Below, in pieces: positions 20,242 through 31,291 of a stretch of DNA of 64,000 nucleotides; the first letter of the stretch is position 1, and each line of letters starts with the position of its first letter. Under the pieces are notes generated by a model that worked only from the letters and a program-made list of their open reading frames with translations, searched no databases and had not been told where the DNA came from. Source of the stretch: Neobacillus cucumis (lineage in GTDB: Bacteria > Bacillota > Bacilli > Bacillales > Cytobacillaceae); contig NZ_JAFBEX010000004.1 in the NCBI RefSeq assembly GCF_016908975.1, forward strand, positions 248,001 through 312,000. The letters run 5' to 3'. The position numbers were made by a program, and so were the translations under genes.

Positions 20242-20556
20242 TTATTTCGCTGTTAACACTTTTATACCTTTGACAATGTTCCAGATGATGACGATGAGCC
20301 AAACCAGGATGAGAGCAATGATGCTAATGATGGTAAAGATAGGGATGCCATCTGGCTGGCTAGTAAAGTCATAGAATACGGCAAATATAATTAATGGTGT
20401 TGTGATTAGCGGAATTAGGTGTGAGTATAGTGATTTCTTGGCGTGCTGTTTGGTCCCTTCGTCACCGGTGGCAAGTAAAACGGCTAATGGAAAAATAAAT
20501 CCGGCGAAAAAGATACTAAAATAGCATAAACTGGATAATACTTTTTTAGATTCCAT
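20242..20556 (-). CDS. DUF4870-type small membrane protein
   Basis: 104 residues starting MESKKVLSSLCYF behind AGAGGTGATATCCAA; the open frame continues 50 codons upstream through low-complexity repeat-like DNA that is not coding. Three hydrophobic segments; the GDEGTKQHAKKSLYSHLIP stretch between TM1 and TM2 resembles the DUF4870 family. First gene of the yvl-type operon, in the place of yvlA. Function unknown. Confidence 0.8.
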   Translation of the reverse strand: MESKKVLSSLCYFSIFFAGFIFPLAVLLATGDEGTKQHAKKSLYSHLIPLITTPLIIFAVFYDFTSQPDGIPIFTIISIIALILVWLIVIIWNIVKGIKVLTAK

Positions 20557-20697
20557 TTGGATATCACCTCTATCATTTATTACGAGCTTTGTTAGGGAAA
20601 GGTTTCTATTTTGTTTGTTATTTTTTGGTGTGCGTGTGGGCTCTGGATTGAGTCTGGGTTGGTTGGGTATCTGGGTTGGGTATCTGAGCTGGGCTAA

Positions 20698-20919
20698 TTC
20701 CGCCAATATTAGTCATTTTTCCGCCGATTATTGGATTAATTCCGCCGGTTTTCTCATTTTTTCTGCCAACTTTTAAGTTATTTCCGCCAACTTCACTGGT
20801 TTTTCCGCCTTTGATTGCGGCTGCTGGATTCAGCGGGTTTTCTCATTAATTCCGCCTAATCTTGGATTAATTCCGCCGGTTTTCTCATTTTTTCCGCCAA
20901 ATTTGCTTGTTTTTCCGCC
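20698..20919. repeat. 21-bp-period array of the word TTCCGCC
   Basis: TTCCGCC (once TTCTGCC) starts at 20698, 20719, 20740, 20761, 20782, 20803, then 20850, 20871, 20892, 20913. All steps are 21 bases except one of 47. The 14 bases between words vary. Lies in the gap before the uvrBA terminator; no gene in the 514-base gap. Confidence 0.9.
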
Positions 20920-21022
20920 TACCTTCTAATAAATACTTTCAAATTTCTACGGAACCCGATTCATCATGCATTCTATTTTATTCCGCCACTTTCCAGATTC
21001 ATTCCATTCAACTAAAAAATAA

Positions 21023-21066
21023 AAAGAGCCGAAACCACCAGGTTGGTTACCCGGAGATTTCGGCTC
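21023..21066 (-). terminator. Terminator of uvrBA
   Basis: AGAGCCGAAA / TTTCGGCTCT outer stem with an inner paired loop, then TTTTTATTTTTT on the minus strand. Confidence 0.9.
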
Positions 21067-21070
21067 TCAT

Positions 21071-23944
21071 CTATGCCTTAATCGTACTTTTGTCTTCAAT
21101 TTGCTGTTTCATCCGCTCGCGATCACGTACTAAGATTGGTTTAAGATACTTTCCAGTATAAGACTCAGGGGTCTCGGCCACTTTTTCAGGTGTTCCCGTT
21201 GCCACAATCGTGCCGCCTTTGTCTCCACCCTCGGGACCTAAATCAATTAAATAATCAGCGGCCTTGATCACATCCAGATTGTGCTCAATGACAAGGACCG
21301 TGTCCCCATTTTCAACCAGACGCTGTAAGACAACAAGCAGACGGGATATGTCATCGACATGAAGCCCGGTCGTCGGCTCATCTAAGATATAGAATGACTT
21401 ACCAGTGGAACGGCGGTGCAATTCAGACGCTAGCTTCACTCGCTGTGCCTCACCGCCTGATAGCGTTGTTGCCGGCTGGCCCAGCTTCACATAGCCTAGA
21501 CCAACATCCATTATCGTCTGCAGCTTACGGCTAATCTTTGGAATATTTTCGAAAAATTCAACGGCAGCCTCGACGGTCATATCAAGAATATCAGAAATAT
21601 TTTTCCCTTTGTATTTCACTTCAAGTGTTTCACGGTTATATCGTTTGCCATGGCACACCTCGCACGGGACATACACATCAGGTAAAAAGTGCATTTCTAT
21701 TTTAATAATTCCATCACCGCGGCAGGCCTCACAGCGGCCGCCTTTGACATTAAAACTAAACCGGCCTTTCTTATACCCGCGCACCTTTGCTTCATTCGTC
21801 GCAGCAAACACATCACGGACATCATCAAATACCCCCGTGTAGGTGGCGGGATTCGAGCGCGGCGTTCTGCCGATTGGCGATTGATCAATATCAATGACCT
21901 TTTCTAAATGCTCAATTCCTTTAACATCTTTGTGGGCTCCTGGCCTGGTTTTGGCACGATTCAGCTTTTGGGCCAATGATTTATGAAGAATCTCATTAAT
22001 TAATGTACTTTTCCCTGAACCAGACACACCTGTCACGGCAATAAACAGACCGAGTGGAAACTTGACATTTACATTTCGCAGATTATTTTCCGAAGCTCCC
22101 TTAATCTCGACATATCGGCCATCCGACTTTCGGCGTTCAAGCGGGAGCGGGATGAATTTTTTTCCAGACAAATATTGACCTGTTAAGGAGTTGGGGTCAG
22201 CCATCACCTCTGCTGGCGTACCCGCAGAAACGATCTCGCCGCCATGGATACCGGCGCCAGGACCTATATCAATGAGATAATCAGCAGCGAGCATGGTATC
22301 TTCATCGTGTTCCACGACAATCAAGGTGTTCCCAATATCGCGCATATTCTGCATCGTTCCGATTAAACGGTCATTATCACGCTGATGGAGACCGATGGAT
22401 GGTTCATCCAAAATGTATAATACACCTGTTAACCGTGAGCCAATTTGCGTCGCTAACCGGATCCGCTGCGCTTCACCACCGGAAAGCGTTCCAGCTGTGC
22501 GGCTCAGTGTTAAATAATCTAAGCCGACGTTAATCAAGAAGCCAAGCCGCTCGCTAATCTCACGGAAAATTAACTTAGCAATCTGCATTTCTTTTTCCGA
22601 AAGCTCTAGCTCTTGAAAAAATTGATGGGCTTCCTCAATCGACAAATCGGTAATTTGTGAAATATGGCTTCCATTAATTAATACGGCCATTGATTCTTTT
22701 TTCAAGCGGTAGCCTTTACAGGTCGGGCATGGCTGCTGACCCATGTATTTTTCCATTTGTTCACGGATAAAGTCAGAGCTAGTCTCCTTATAGCGCCGCT
22801 CGACATTGCGGATCACTCCTTCAAATTGAATATGACCTTCACGGAGTTGTCCAAAATCATTTTCATAACGGAAATAAATCTTATCCTTGCCAGAACCATA
22901 AAGGATTTTTTCCATTAGATTATCCGGGATGTCTTTAACTGGGATATCCATATCAACGCCATAATGATCACAGACCGCTTCAAGAAGCTGCGGATAATAT
23001 TGCGAGCTGGTTGGCTCCCATGGGGCAATGGCATGCTGCTTTAAAGTTAGATCCTTATTTGGAATGACTAAATCAAGATCCACTTCCAGTTTTGAGCCGA
23101 GTCCGTCACATTCCGGGCAGGCACCGAATGGGCTGTTAAAAGAAAACATCCTTGGTTCTAATTCACCAATTGAAAAACCGCAAAGCGGACACGCATGATT
23201 CTCACTGAACAGCAGCTCTTCCTCACCGATGACGTCGACAATCACATTTCCTTCCCCAAGCTTTAAGGCCGTCTCAAGAGAATCAGCGACGCGGGCAGAG
23301 ATGCCCTCTTTCACGACAATCCGGTCGACGACGACTTCAATTGAATGCTTCTTATTTTTCTCTAATTCTATATCATCGCTAAGATCCAGCATTTCTCCGT
23401 CAACACGAACCCGGACAAACCCTTGCTTTTTTATATCCTCAAACACTTTTACATGTGTTCCTTTCCGGCCTGAAACCACCGGCGCAAGGATTTGCATTTT
23501 GGTTCGCTCTGGATAACCAAGGATACGGTCTACCATCTGTTCAATCGTTTGCGAGGAAATTTCAATACCATGATTCGGACAGGTTGGATGTCCGACTCTG
23601 GCATAAAGTAATCGTAAATAATCATAGATTTCCGTTACCGTCCCGACAGTGGAGCGCGGGTTTCGGCTTGTTGTTTTTTGATCAATTGAAATCGCCGGTG
23701 ACAACCCTTCAATCGTATCGACATCTGGCTTATCCATTTGTCCGAGGAATTGCCGTGCATAGGCAGACAGGGATTCCACATAGCGGCGCTGCCCTTCCGC
23801 ATAAATCGTATCAAATGCAAGGGAGGACTTCCCTGAGCCGGAAAGTCCAGTCAGTACAACAAGCTGATCTCTCGGAATGGTGACATCTATATTTTTCAAA
23901 TTGTGGGCGCGGGCGCCTTTCACAATCAGTTTTTCCATTGCCAT
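21071..23944 (-). CDS. uvrA: Excinuclease ABC subunit UvrA
   Basis: DNA damage-recognition ATPase of nucleotide excision repair. 957 residues with two ABC ATPase modules: Walker [14 protein letters not shown] near residue 31 and [11 protein letters not shown] near 640, each with LSGGEAQR signatures, plus zinc-binding cysteines [21 protein letters not shown] region (near 255-280) and CEACRGDG / [10 protein letters not shown] (near 740-765). Follows uvrB by 7 bases. Start [10 protein letters not shown] matches the family. Confidence 0.98.
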   Translation of the reverse strand: MAMEKLIVKGARAHNLKNIDVTIPRDQLVVLTGLSGSGKSSLAFDTIYAEGQRRYVESLSAYARQFLGQMDKPDVDTIEGLSPAISIDQKTTSRNPRSTVGTVTEIYDYLRLLYARVGHPTCPNHGIEISSQTIEQMVDRILGYPERTKMQILAPVVSGRKGTHVKVFEDIKKQGFVRVRVDGEMLDLSDDIELEKNKKHSIEVVVDRIVVKEGISARVADSLETALKLGEGNVIVDVIGEEELLFSENHACPLCGFSIGELEPRMFSFNSPFGACPECDGLGSKLEVDLDLVIPNKDLTLKQHAIAPWEPTSSQYYPQLLEAVCDHYGVDMDIPVKDIPDNLMEKILYGSGKDKIYFRYENDFGQLREGHIQFEGVIRNVERRYKETSSDFIREQMEKYMGQQPCPTCKGYRLKKESMAVLINGSHISQITDLSIEEAHQFFQELELSEKEMQIAKLIFREISERLGFLINVGLDYLTLSRTAGTLSGGEAQRIRLATQIGSRLTGVLYILDEPSIGLHQRDNDRLIGTMQNMRDIGNTLIVVEHDEDTMLAADYLIDIGPGAGIHGGEIVSAGTPAEVMADPNSLTGQYLSGKKFIPLPLERRKSDGRYVEIKGASENNLRNVNVKFPLGLFIAVTGVSGSGKSTLINEILHKSLAQKLNRAKTRPGAHKDVKGIEHLEKVIDIDQSPIGRTPRSNPATYTGVFDDVRDVFAATNEAKVRGYKKGRFSFNVKGGRCEACRGDGIIKIEMHFLPDVYVPCEVCHGKRYNRETLEVKYKGKNISDILDMTVEAAVEFFENIPKISRKLQTIMDVGLGYVKLGQPATTLSGGEAQRVKLASELHRRSTGKSFYILDEPTTGLHVDDISRLLVVLQRLVENGDTVLVIEHNLDVIKAADYLIDLGPEGGDKGGTIVATGTPEKVAETPESYTGKYLKPILVRDRERMKQQIEDKSTIKA

Positions 23945-23951
23945 CTAATCG

Positions 23952-25931
23952 TCATCCTTCCGCTTTCAATTCCAATAATAAGTCACGAAGCTCGGCGGCT
24001 CGTTCAAAGTTGAGTGCCTTGGCTTCCTCTTTCATTTCTTTTTCCATCGTCATAATTAGTTTTTCTCGTTCCTTCTTCGACATCTTGCCAAAGGAAGCTG
24101 CTGGTTTGTACTCTTCTTGATCCTCCGCAGCTTGGGTCGCACGGATAACGTCGCGGATTTCTTTTTGGATCGTTTGTGGTGTGATCCCGTGCTTTTCATT
24201 GTATTCCTCTTGAATCGCCCGACGCCGTTTCGTTTCATTAATCGCCAATTCCATCGAATTTGTAATTTTATCGGCGTACATAATAACATGACCATTGGCA
24301 TTTCGGGCAGCCCGGCCAATCGTTTGAATCAAGGAACGTTCGGACCTGAGGAAGCCTTCTTTATCGGCATCAAGAATCGTAATCAGCGAAACCTCCGGAA
24401 TATCGAGACCTTCCCGGAGCAGATTGATCCCAATGAGGACATCATACTTGCCAAGGCGGAGCTCGCGGATAATTTCAATCCGTTCCAGCGTTTTGACTTC
24501 GGAATGCAAATATTGCACTTTAATTCCGATTTCCTTTAGGTAATCCGTTAAATCCTCTGACATTTTTTTCGTTAACGTCGTCACGAGGACACGTTCATTT
24601 TTCTTCACTCGATCTTGTATTTCCCCAATTAGATCATCAATTTGCCCTTCGATGGGACGGACTTCAATCGTTGGATCAAGCAAGCCTGTTGGACGGATGA
24701 TTTGTTGAATCATTTCCGGTGTATGCTCAAGTTCATATGGGCCAGGGGTGGCCGAAACAAAGATGGCATTGTGAACATGCTTATCAAATTCATCAAAAGT
24801 AAGCGGTCGGTTATCAAGTGCCGATGGCAGGCGGAAGCCATGGTCGACCAGCACCTGTTTACGAGCCTTGTCTCCATTAAACATACCTCTGATTTGCGGT
24901 AAGGTGACATGCGACTCATCAATGACGATAAGAAAATCTTCTGGAAAATAATCTAGCAAGGTATAAGGAGTTGAACCTGCCGGTCTTAGAGTCAGATGAC
25001 GGGAGTAATTTTCGATCCCTGAGCAAAAGCCCATTTCCCGCATCATTTCTAAATCATAGCGAGTCCGCTGTTCAATCCGTTGGGCTTCTAGCAGTTTATC
25101 ATTATCTCTAAGTTCAGTAAGCCGTTCCTCGAGTTCTTTTTCAATATTCTCGATGGCAAGACGCATTTTTTCTTCACGAGTGACGAAGTGGGATGCCGGG
25201 AAAATCGCGATATGTGAGCGTTCCCCCATGATTTCACCCGTTAAGGCATCGACTTCACGAATCCGGTCAATTTCGTCTCCGAAAAATTCAACGCGGACAC
25301 AATGTTCATCGCGGGAAACAGGAAAAATCTCCACTACATCGCCGCGGACACGGAAGGTTCCCCTTTTAAAATCAATATCATTTCGTTCATATTGTATATC
25401 GACTAAGCGATGCAGCAGCTGATTGCGTTCAATTTCCATGCCTGAACGCAATGATACCACCATCTCTCGATATTCTTCCGGCGAACCGAGACCATAGATG
25501 CAGGATACACTGGCGATGATAATAACATCTTTCCGTTCAAATAATGACGAGGTCGCCGAGTGGCGCAGCTTATCAATTTCATCGTTAATGCTGGCATCTT
25601 TTTCAATAAAGGTATCGGTTTGCGGAACATAGGCTTCCGGCTGATAGTAATCATAGTAACTGACGAAGTATTCCACCGCATTGTTCGGAAAAAATTCTTT
25701 GAATTCGCTGTAGAGCTGTCCAGCCAGCGTTTTATTATGGGCAATCACAAGCGTCGGTTTGTTAACTTCTTTAATCACGTTTGAAACGGTAAAAGTCTTT
25801 CCCGTTCCGGTCGCACCGAGCAGGGTTTGATGGCGTTTATTGTTTTTAATCCCCTCCACTAACTGGCGAATGGCTTCAGGCTGATCACCTTGTGGCGAGT
25901 ACTTGGAAACTAATTCAAATTGGTCGTTCAC
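23952..25931 (-). CDS. uvrB: Excinuclease ABC subunit UvrB
   Basis: DNA helicase-like subunit of the UvrABC nuclease. 659 residues; Walker A GATGTGKT at 39-46, the beta-hairpin region [12 protein letters not shown] near 92, helicase motif [15 protein letters not shown], and the C-terminal UVR domain ([19 protein letters not shown]) that contacts UvrC. A LexA-like box lies upstream, consistent with SOS control. Confidence 0.98.
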   Translation of the reverse strand: MNDQFELVSKYSPQGDQPEAIRQLVEGIKNNKRHQTLLGATGTGKTFTVSNVIKEVNKPTLVIAHNKTLAGQLYSEFKEFFPNNAVEYFVSYYDYYQPEAYVPQTDTFIEKDASINDEIDKLRHSATSSLFERKDVIIIASVSCIYGLGSPEEYREMVVSLRSGMEIERNQLLHRLVDIQYERNDIDFKRGTFRVRGDVVEIFPVSRDEHCVRVEFFGDEIDRIREVDALTGEIMGERSHIAIFPASHFVTREEKMRLAIENIEKELEERLTELRDNDKLLEAQRIEQRTRYDLEMMREMGFCSGIENYSRHLTLRPAGSTPYTLLDYFPEDFLIVIDESHVTLPQIRGMFNGDKARKQVLVDHGFRLPSALDNRPLTFDEFDKHVHNAIFVSATPGPYELEHTPEMIQQIIRPTGLLDPTIEVRPIEGQIDDLIGEIQDRVKKNERVLVTTLTKKMSEDLTDYLKEIGIKVQYLHSEVKTLERIEIIRELRLGKYDVLIGINLLREGLDIPEVSLITILDADKEGFLRSERSLIQTIGRAARNANGHVIMYADKITNSMELAINETKRRRAIQEEYNEKHGITPQTIQKEIRDVIRATQAAEDQEEYKPAASFGKMSKKEREKLIMTMEKEMKEEAKALNFERAAELRDLLLELKAEG

Positions 25932-26022
25932 GATTCAATTCCTCCCGTAAAAATTATCCCTCTAAAGCTTAGAAACTGTTTATTATCCGGGATGGTGCAA
26001 AATCTCGAAAATACATATTAAC

Positions 26023-26074
26023 ATTTTACCACAATCACCCAAAAACAAACCAATAATATGCGAACGAATATTCG
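26023..26074 (-). promoter_or_regulatory. uvrB promoter region with LexA-like box
   Basis: CGAACGAATATTCG at 26061-26074 differs by one half-site base from the Bacillus LexA (DinR) consensus CGAAC-N4-GTTCG. A -10 box TAAAAT (26028-26023, minus strand) and a weak -35 GGTTTG (26051-26046) lie just downstream of it. Confidence 0.65.
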
Positions 26075-26114
26075 TTTTTTTTGTTTTTTCCTTAAAGTAA
26101 GGCAGTTCGTTATT

Positions 26115-26218
26115 TTATCGGCGGTTTTGTGGAACTTATCGGCAGTTTTCGTGTATTTATCGTTACTTTTCCGGTTGTTATCGGCGAAAATTTGATTTTA
26201 TCAGCACTTTTCTTCAAT
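26115..26218. repeat. 21-bp-period array of the word TTATCGGC
   Basis: TTATCGGC-like words start at 26115, 26136, 26157, 26178 and 26198 (steps 21, 21, 21, 20). The rest of each unit is variable but tends to contain a T-run. Between csbA and the uvrB promoter; non-coding. Confidence 0.85.
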
Positions 26219-26228
26219 TTAAAATAAA

Positions 26229-26262
26229 AAAGCCTGCCGGGTTCCAGACAGACTTAGAAGAC
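26229..26262 (-). terminator. Terminator of csbA
   Basis: Stem AAGTCTGTC / GGCAGGCTT (two wobbles) followed by TTTTTTATTTT on the minus strand. Confidence 0.75.
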
Positions 26263-26274
26263 TTGATAAGTTTA

Positions 26275-26514
26275 CTAGCTATTTTTAATTAAACGAGGTT
26301 TCATTTTAGCTGCCAGCCAGAACCCGGCTGTAAGTGAAAAAGCATCAATTACAATCAGGTAAAAACCGTCGGTATAGCCTTTATAGACCGATGCCGCAAT
26401 CAGGGCAACTGTTAAAACAAGGCCGATAACTCGATTATAAGTGACCCGTGAAAAAAGTAAAACCAGTAATCCAGGCATCGTAAGCGCCGCAAATATCCTA
26501 ATAACCTCAAACAT
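26275..26514 (-). CDS. csbA: CsbA-like small membrane protein
   Basis: 79 residues with three hydrophobic segments, a MxPGLLVLLFSRVTYN stretch and a basic tail (KMKPRLIKNS). Size and place next to uvrBA agree with B. subtilis csbA, a general-stress (SigB) gene of unknown function. I see no clear SigB promoter here. Ribosome binding site GAGGTG. Confidence 0.8.
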   Translation of the reverse strand: MFEVIRIFAALTMPGLLVLLFSRVTYNRVIGLVLTVALIAASVYKGYTDGFYLIVIDAFSLTAGFWLAAKMKPRLIKNS

Positions 26515-26585
26515 GGGTACACCTCATTTAGCAATCTCGTTAATTAATTCTAAAAAGTTATTCATAAAAATGCAACTAAAATTGC

Positions 26586-28040
26586 TTATTCACTAGCCTT
26601 TACAAAATTAGCTGATGCCGACTTTTGCTGTGAGCTAAGACTAACGATGACAAAAACCAGCAAGGACAGGATAATTGGCAGAACGACCGTATGAACACCA
26701 AAGGGATTTGGATAAAAACGATCTAATAGAATATAAGAACTCATTCCGATAATCATCGATGCAATGGCTCCGTACTTGTTACCTTTACTCCAATACAAGC
26801 CCAAGATTACCGGCCAAATAAAGACAGACTCAAGACCACCAAAAGAGAACAAATTCAACCAAACAATCAAATCAGGCGGACTTAACGCTAGGAAGATGAC
26901 GATTATCCCAATAACAGCTGTTACACTAAAACTCACCTTTTTAATAAGGGAATCCTCTGCATTAGGCTTGATGTAATTTAAATAAATATCCTTTACCAAA
27001 GCAGAACTCACTAAAATCAGCAAGGCATCGACTGTTGACATAATTGCAGCCATTGGGGCAGCAAGTACAATGCCGGCTACAAACGGAGGCAAGACTTTCA
27101 TCGATAACAGCGGCATAACCGTATCACCGATTTTTACTCCTGGCAGTACTGGCCTTGCAAATACGCCGATTAAGTGCATCCCAAGCATAATAAAACCAAC
27201 AACAATCGTTCCAATAATAATGGCATTATGCATCGCTTTTGAGTTTTTATAGGACATCGCTCTGACCGCTATTTGCGGCAAGCCGACAACCCCGACGCCA
27301 ACAAGGATCCAAAAAGAGGAAACATAAGCAGGTGTCAAATTACGTTCGGCACCATACGGACTGATGAGATTTGGGTTCTCCGCTGCTAAATCAGCAATAA
27401 TTTTAGGAATTCCTCCTCCAGCTTTAATGGTAGCAATCAGTAGAATTAAGGTTCCTAAAAACATCACGACACCTTGAATCGTATCCGTGATGGCAACCGC
27501 TCGAAAGCCGCCGACAATGACAAAGACGAGCACGGAAAGGACAAAAATCAATAAGGCGTATGTATAGGGCACGCCTGTCAGCGATTCTACAAGTCTTGCC
27601 CCGCCAATCCATTGGGCAGTCATCGATGAAAAAAGAAAAATGATAATGCTTACCGCTGACAAGATCACAACGGTCTTACTTTGATATCGTTCTTTTAAAA
27701 AATCAATCAATGTAATCGCCTTATACTGACGTGACACAATGGCAAACTTTTTCCCGAGAACCATTAAGGTAAAATAACCTGTCACCAGCTGAGACGCAGC
27801 AAGCAAAACCCATCCCAACCCTTGTGTATAGGCAATACCAGGACCGCCGATAAAACTGCTGGCACTCCCATAGGTGGCGACCATCGTCATGGCTAAAAGG
27901 AACCCGCCCATTTGCCGCTCTCCTAAGAAATACTCTTCCAAAAACGAATTAGATTTCAAGACAAACTTATTGGACCAAATGCCGACGGCAAAAATAATTA
28001 GTAAGAACAGAATCAATGGTGTAATGACAGCCCAGTTCAT
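26586..28040 (-). CDS. panF: Sodium/pantothenate-type symporter (PanF, SSS family)
   Basis: 484-residue sodium:solute symporter with about 13 membrane segments. Features of PanF include the opening region YFLGERQMGGFLLAMTM, YGSASSFIGGPGIAY and GGFRAVAITDTIQG. The preceding gene is a YhdT/DUF997 protein, and yhdT-panF pairs are known from enterobacteria, which supports pantothenate as substrate. Start overlaps yhdT by four bases. Confidence 0.88.
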   Translation of the reverse strand: MNWAVITPLILFLLIIFAVGIWSNKFVLKSNSFLEEYFLGERQMGGFLLAMTMVATYGSASSFIGGPGIAYTQGLGWVLLAASQLVTGYFTLMVLGKKFAIVSRQYKAITLIDFLKERYQSKTVVILSAVSIIIFLFSSMTAQWIGGARLVESLTGVPYTYALLIFVLSVLVFVIVGGFRAVAITDTIQGVVMFLGTLILLIATIKAGGGIPKIIADLAAENPNLISPYGAERNLTPAYVSSFWILVGVGVVGLPQIAVRAMSYKNSKAMHNAIIIGTIVVGFIMLGMHLIGVFARPVLPGVKIGDTVMPLLSMKVLPPFVAGIVLAAPMAAIMSTVDALLILVSSALVKDIYLNYIKPNAEDSLIKKVSFSVTAVIGIIVIFLALSPPDLIVWLNLFSFGGLESVFIWPVILGLYWSKGNKYGAIASMIIGMSSYILLDRFYPNPFGVHTVVLPIILSLLVFVIVSLSSQQKSASANFVKASE

Positions 28041-28321
28041 TTGTTTTCCTCCTCATTCACTTCAAACGGTATATCTTGGAAAATATACTTTACCGTTACA
28101 ATCACCAGAACAATCATAATGATGGAGCCAAGAATGCAGCTGTAAAAGAACCATGCTGGCAGACCCCACACGTATGTATAATCTTTGACATTGGCTGACC
28201 CAAGTCCGTAGGCAAAGCCGTACCAAATGATAAAGTTGATAATCATGAGAATAATTCCAATAAGTGCCTCTTTATGGGCAATCTTAAAACGCTTGTCCAA
28301 CGAATTCACCGATTTTTTCAC
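28037..28321 (-). CDS. yhdT: YhdT family (DUF997) small membrane protein
   Basis: 94 residues, two membrane segments (about 20-42 and 56-80), with the family-typical WYGFAYGLGS and GLPAWFFYSCI. GTG start behind AGGGGTG. Translationally coupled to panF; probably an accessory subunit of the symporter. A possible SigA promoter (TTGGAA-N18-TATACA) lies just upstream on the minus strand. Confidence 0.87.
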   Translation of the reverse strand: MKKSVNSLDKRFKIAHKEALIGIILMIINFIIWYGFAYGLGSANVKDYTYVWGLPAWFFYSCILGSIIMIVLVIVTVKYIFQDIPFEVNEEENK

Positions 28322-28434
28322 TATTTCACCCCTAGTATGTATACTCTATTAGTTAGATTTTTTCCAAGTTAGAACATTTTACCATACAATAAGACATTTT
28401 TTTATTATTTGAGGTTTTGAATGAGTTTTGCATA

Positions 28435-28655
28435 CTCTGTTAAGATTCAATGCTGATTTTCGTGTAGGTATGAGAAATCATAAGCGGAGATTTTCCGTTT
28501 AACTGCTCTAAATAAGACAAAATCAAAAGATTTGGATCATATAAACGGAAAAACTTCCTCTATTTTTAAGGAAATAGGGGTATTTCCCAATTTAAACGGA
28601 ATTTTGCCGTTTATTTTTCAAACACAGTGAAATCAACCTTCAGGTAAAACAGAGC
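28435..28655. mobile_element. MITE-like element with CTCTGTTAA ends and AAACGGA palindromes
   Basis: Ends CTCTGTTAA...TGATTTTCGTG and GAAATCAAC...AACAGAGCC are inverted relatives of the 5384 element. The interior holds palindromes such as AAACGGAATTTTGCCGTTT. A second copy, in inverse orientation and about 80% alike by eye, lies at 62830-63104. Confidence 0.65.
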
Positions 28656-28663
28656 CTTTTTAT

Positions 28664-28696
28664 AAAAAAATACCCGCTATGAATCTAGCGAGTATG
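28664..28696 (-). terminator. Terminator of the DedA-RR-HK-MFS operon
   Basis: Stem ATACTCGCTA / TAGCGGGTAT followed by seven T on the minus strand, right after the MFS stop. Confidence 0.88.
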
Positions 28697-28707
28697 ACTT
28701 CTCATAT

Positions 28708-29901
28708 TTATATCCGAAAAATGAGCATCAGCAAGGCAGAAATGATGGCCAAAATACTACTCACACCAAAAGCAGTAAAAGCACCGAATGATTGCCACAA
28801 AAATCCTGCCATTACACTTGCGGGTAAGGCAGCTATACCTATTAAGGCATTAAAGGTTCCCAGCGCCATACCCCGTTGTCCTTCTGGTACCATATCTGAA
28901 ACATAAGCCTTTTGAATCCCTTCCGTCGTTGCGTAGTACACCCCATAAACAAAGAATAAAACCCAAATCCCCGAGACCGTATGGACCAGGCCAAAACCAA
29001 GATAAATAAGTGCAAACATGAGATAGCCGGTTATTAACACGGGGCGTCGGCCGATACGGTCTGAAATCATGCCAAAAGGAGTAGAAAAGATACTGGTAAC
29101 AATGTTGTAGGCAAAATAGGTCAACGGGATATACGCCGCAGCCATACCCACATCTTTCGCTCGTAAAATTAGGAATGCATCAGAGAAGTTCCCTATAGTA
29201 AAGAGTAAAGTGATCAATGTGAACCACACAAAACGTGGGTGAAGTCCCTTGAAGCTAATCTTCGGCAGCCTTTTCACACTGCTTGGTGGTGTTTTTTGAT
29301 TTCTTTTATCTTTTAAAAAGAAGATAAGGAGCAATGTTGCCACTAATCCCGGGATTGCCGAAAACCAAAAGACAGACTGATAGCTTCCGTTCCATAGAGT
29401 CAGAATCATGTAGGTCACCAAAGGTCCAAGAGCTGCCCCTAAAGTATCCATGGACCTTCTAAATCCAAAGGCTTTTCCACGTTCCTCTTTTGTCGTCGTA
29501 TCGGCGAGGATGGCATCACGTGGTGAAGTACGAATCCCTTTACCAATACGGTCAGCAAAACGAATAAAAAGAACCTGTCCCCACGTGGATGATAAGGCGA
29601 AAAAAGGTTTGATCAGATTGGAGAGTCCATAACCTCCTACCATTAGCCATTTTCTTTTGCCAAATCGGTCAGACATCCAACCAGAGAAAAATTTTAAAAT
29701 GCTTGCTGTGCTCTCCGCAATCCCCTCGATAATCCCCAGTGTCCCGACTTGTACATGTAAGATGGAAGTTAAGTATAAGGGAAGGATTGGAACAATCATC
29801 TGACTCGAAAGGTCCGTCATAAGACTTACGATTCCAAGAACTAAAATGACTGAATTTAAGCCCCAAAATGGTTTTCTCGTTTCTTTTTGTTGTTCTGAAT
29901 C
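28708..29901 (-). CDS. MFS transporter
   Basis: 397 residues with 12 predicted membrane segments. The motif GWMSDRFGKRKWLMVGGYGL between TM2 and TM3 is the MFS signature, with a second copy GMISDRIGRRPVLITGY in the other half. RIGKGIRTSPRDAILAD resembles a subgroup sometimes linked with drug or metal-chelate efflux. ATG at 29901 behind GGGGTGAAGTG. Follows the sensor kinase by 31 bases; substrate unknown. Confidence 0.88.
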   Translation of the reverse strand, partial: DSEQQKETRKPFWGLNSVILVLGIVSLMTDLSSQMIVPILPLYLTSILHVQVGTLGIIEGIAESTASILKFFSGWMSDRFGKRKWLMVGGYGLSNLIKPFFALSSTWGQVLFIRFADRIGKGIRTSPRDAILADTTTKEERGKAFGFRRSMDTLGAALGPLVTYMILTLWNGSYQSVFWFSAIPGLVATLLLIFFLKDKRNQKTPPSSVKRLPKISFKGLHPRFVWFTLITLLFTIGNFSDAFLILRAKDVGMAAAYIPLTYFAYNIVTSIFSTPFGMISDRIGRRPVLITGYLMFALIYLGFGLVHTVSGIWVLFFVYGVYYATTEGIQKAYVSDMVPEGQRGMALGTFNALIGIAALPASVMAGFLWQSFGAFTAFGVSSILAIISALLMLIFRI

Positions 29902-29932
29902 CATCACTTCACCCCTGCTTAAATAATTTCTA

Positions 29933-31291
29933 TTAGATTCCATTGCTGATTGGTAAAAGCACTTCTACGTCCGTCCCTGACCCTTCTTTGCTTTTTATTT
30001 TAATGTCACCTTTATGCAGTTTAATAATACTCTTAGCAATATGCAGGCCCAGTCCAGAACCTCCAGTTTCTCTGCTTCTTGCTTTATCTACCCGGTAAAA
30101 ACGTTCAAAAATATTAGCTATTTCATTCTCTGGGATACCAATACCATAATCTTTAATATGAATAATGGCATTTTCATGGTTCCTTTCTAAAAAGACTTCA
30201 ATTTTATCATGGCTATATTTAATGGCATTATCAAGCAAGATGATAATAACCTGCTTGATCTTTAACTCATCGGCATAAATAGTGATTGGCTTTTCTTCAA
30301 AGGAAAGTATTATTTCTCTTTTATATACATCTTTAAGTTGTTTTAGAATGATATCGCATAAAGAAACCAATTCTACTTTATTTATTTCTAGTATGTTTTC
30401 TTTCTCTAAATTAGCTAGGTCTAGAAAAGTCTCCGTCATTTTCTGTATTCTGTTTGCCTCTGAATGGATAGCGTGGATGGCCTCGTCCGCCATCTCTTTA
30501 TTTTCTAACCCATGCCTTCGTAAGAGATTGGCATAGCTCTTAATCACCGTTAAGGGCGTTTTTAATTCATGTGACGCATCTGAAACAAACTGAGATTGCT
30601 TCACCATATTTTCTTGAAGTCTATCAATCATACGATTAAATGTACTTGCCATTGTTTGAAGCTCATCTTTCGTTTCATTTTGCATAATGATCTTTTTAGG
30701 AACACCGCTCTTCTCAATTTCTTCCATCGTTTTGATCATGTTTGAGATAGGTCTCATAATTAGATTAGCTAACCATTTGCCTCCGAGTAAGGAGAATAAG
30801 ACCCCTAAAATTGTACAAAATCCTAAAATCCCACGAAGAATTTCTTTTCTCGTTTCTAGACCCGATAACAATTCCCCAATTTCCAGACTTTGATTTTTGT
30901 TAATCGGTACACGAACAATCAGTACTTCCTCTTCTCCATTTTCCTCCGAAATCAAATGTGTTTGAGCCTGCTTTGACTTTGTATATTTTCCCTTTATTTT
31001 TTTTAAGAGTTTTGGGTCATTGTATACTTCATCCATCACATTGTTTTTCGGTTGAATGATTCTTATGAATGAATGGTCTGTTAAATAATCTTTTAACTCT
31101 ACCTTAACATTTGTAGAGGATGGATGTTTATTCCATTCTGTAAGAATATCATCTGCCTTCTGAAAAAGAACTTTTTCTTCCATATTTACTGTTGTTTTCA
31201 TAAACAAAAAGAAGACCACAAAATTAATAATCATTAAGATGGTCAACATCCAAACAGTTGTTAGAAGATTAATTTTTGTTCTGATCTTCAT
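29933..31291 (-). CDS. Sensor histidine kinase (YkoH-like, OmpR-type partner)
   Basis: 452 residues: TM1 near 8-30, extracytoplasmic domain of about 120 residues, TM2 near 155-175, HAMP domain, dimerisation box SDASHELKTPLTVIKSY with the phospho-acceptor His, N box LDNAIKYS, and G boxes DYGIGIPE and GGSGLGLHIAKS. The start lies 23 bases inside the regulator gene. Highly similar to the kinase at 57602-58963, so they are paralogues. Signal unknown; lipid or envelope genes next to it suggest envelope stress. Confidence 0.93.
   Translation of the reverse strand: MKIRTKINLLTTVWMLTILMIINFVVFFLFMKTTVNMEEKVLFQKADDILTEWNKHPSSTNVKVELKDYLTDHSFIRIIQPKNNVMDEVYNDPKLLKKIKGKYTKSKQAQTHLISEENGEEEVLIVRVPINKNQSLEIGELLSGLETRKEILRGILGFCTILGVLFSLLGGKWLANLIMRPISNMIKTMEEIEKSGVPKKIIMQNETKDELQTMASTFNRMIDRLQENMVKQSQFVSDASHELKTPLTVIKSYANLLRRHGLENKEMADEAIHAIHSEANRIQKMTETFLDLANLEKENILEINKVELVSLCDIILKQLKDVYKREIILSFEEKPITIYADELKIKQVIIILLDNAIKYSHDKIEVFLERNHENAIIHIKDYGIGIPENEIANIFERFYRVDKARSRETGGSGLGLHIAKSIIKLHKGDIKIKSKEGSGTDVEVLLPISNGI

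Noticed and set aside
20557..20706. N-terminal extension of the DUF4870 protein
   Set aside because: The 50 upstream codons are low-complexity and the only ribosome binding site (AGAGGTG) precedes the internal ATG at 20556.
23455..23883. Plus-strand open frame of 142 codons in uvrA
   Set aside because: Antisense shadow of the conserved uvrA frame.
26515..26585. SigB promoter of csbA
   Set aside because: No GTTTAA / GGGTAT pair is found in the gap.
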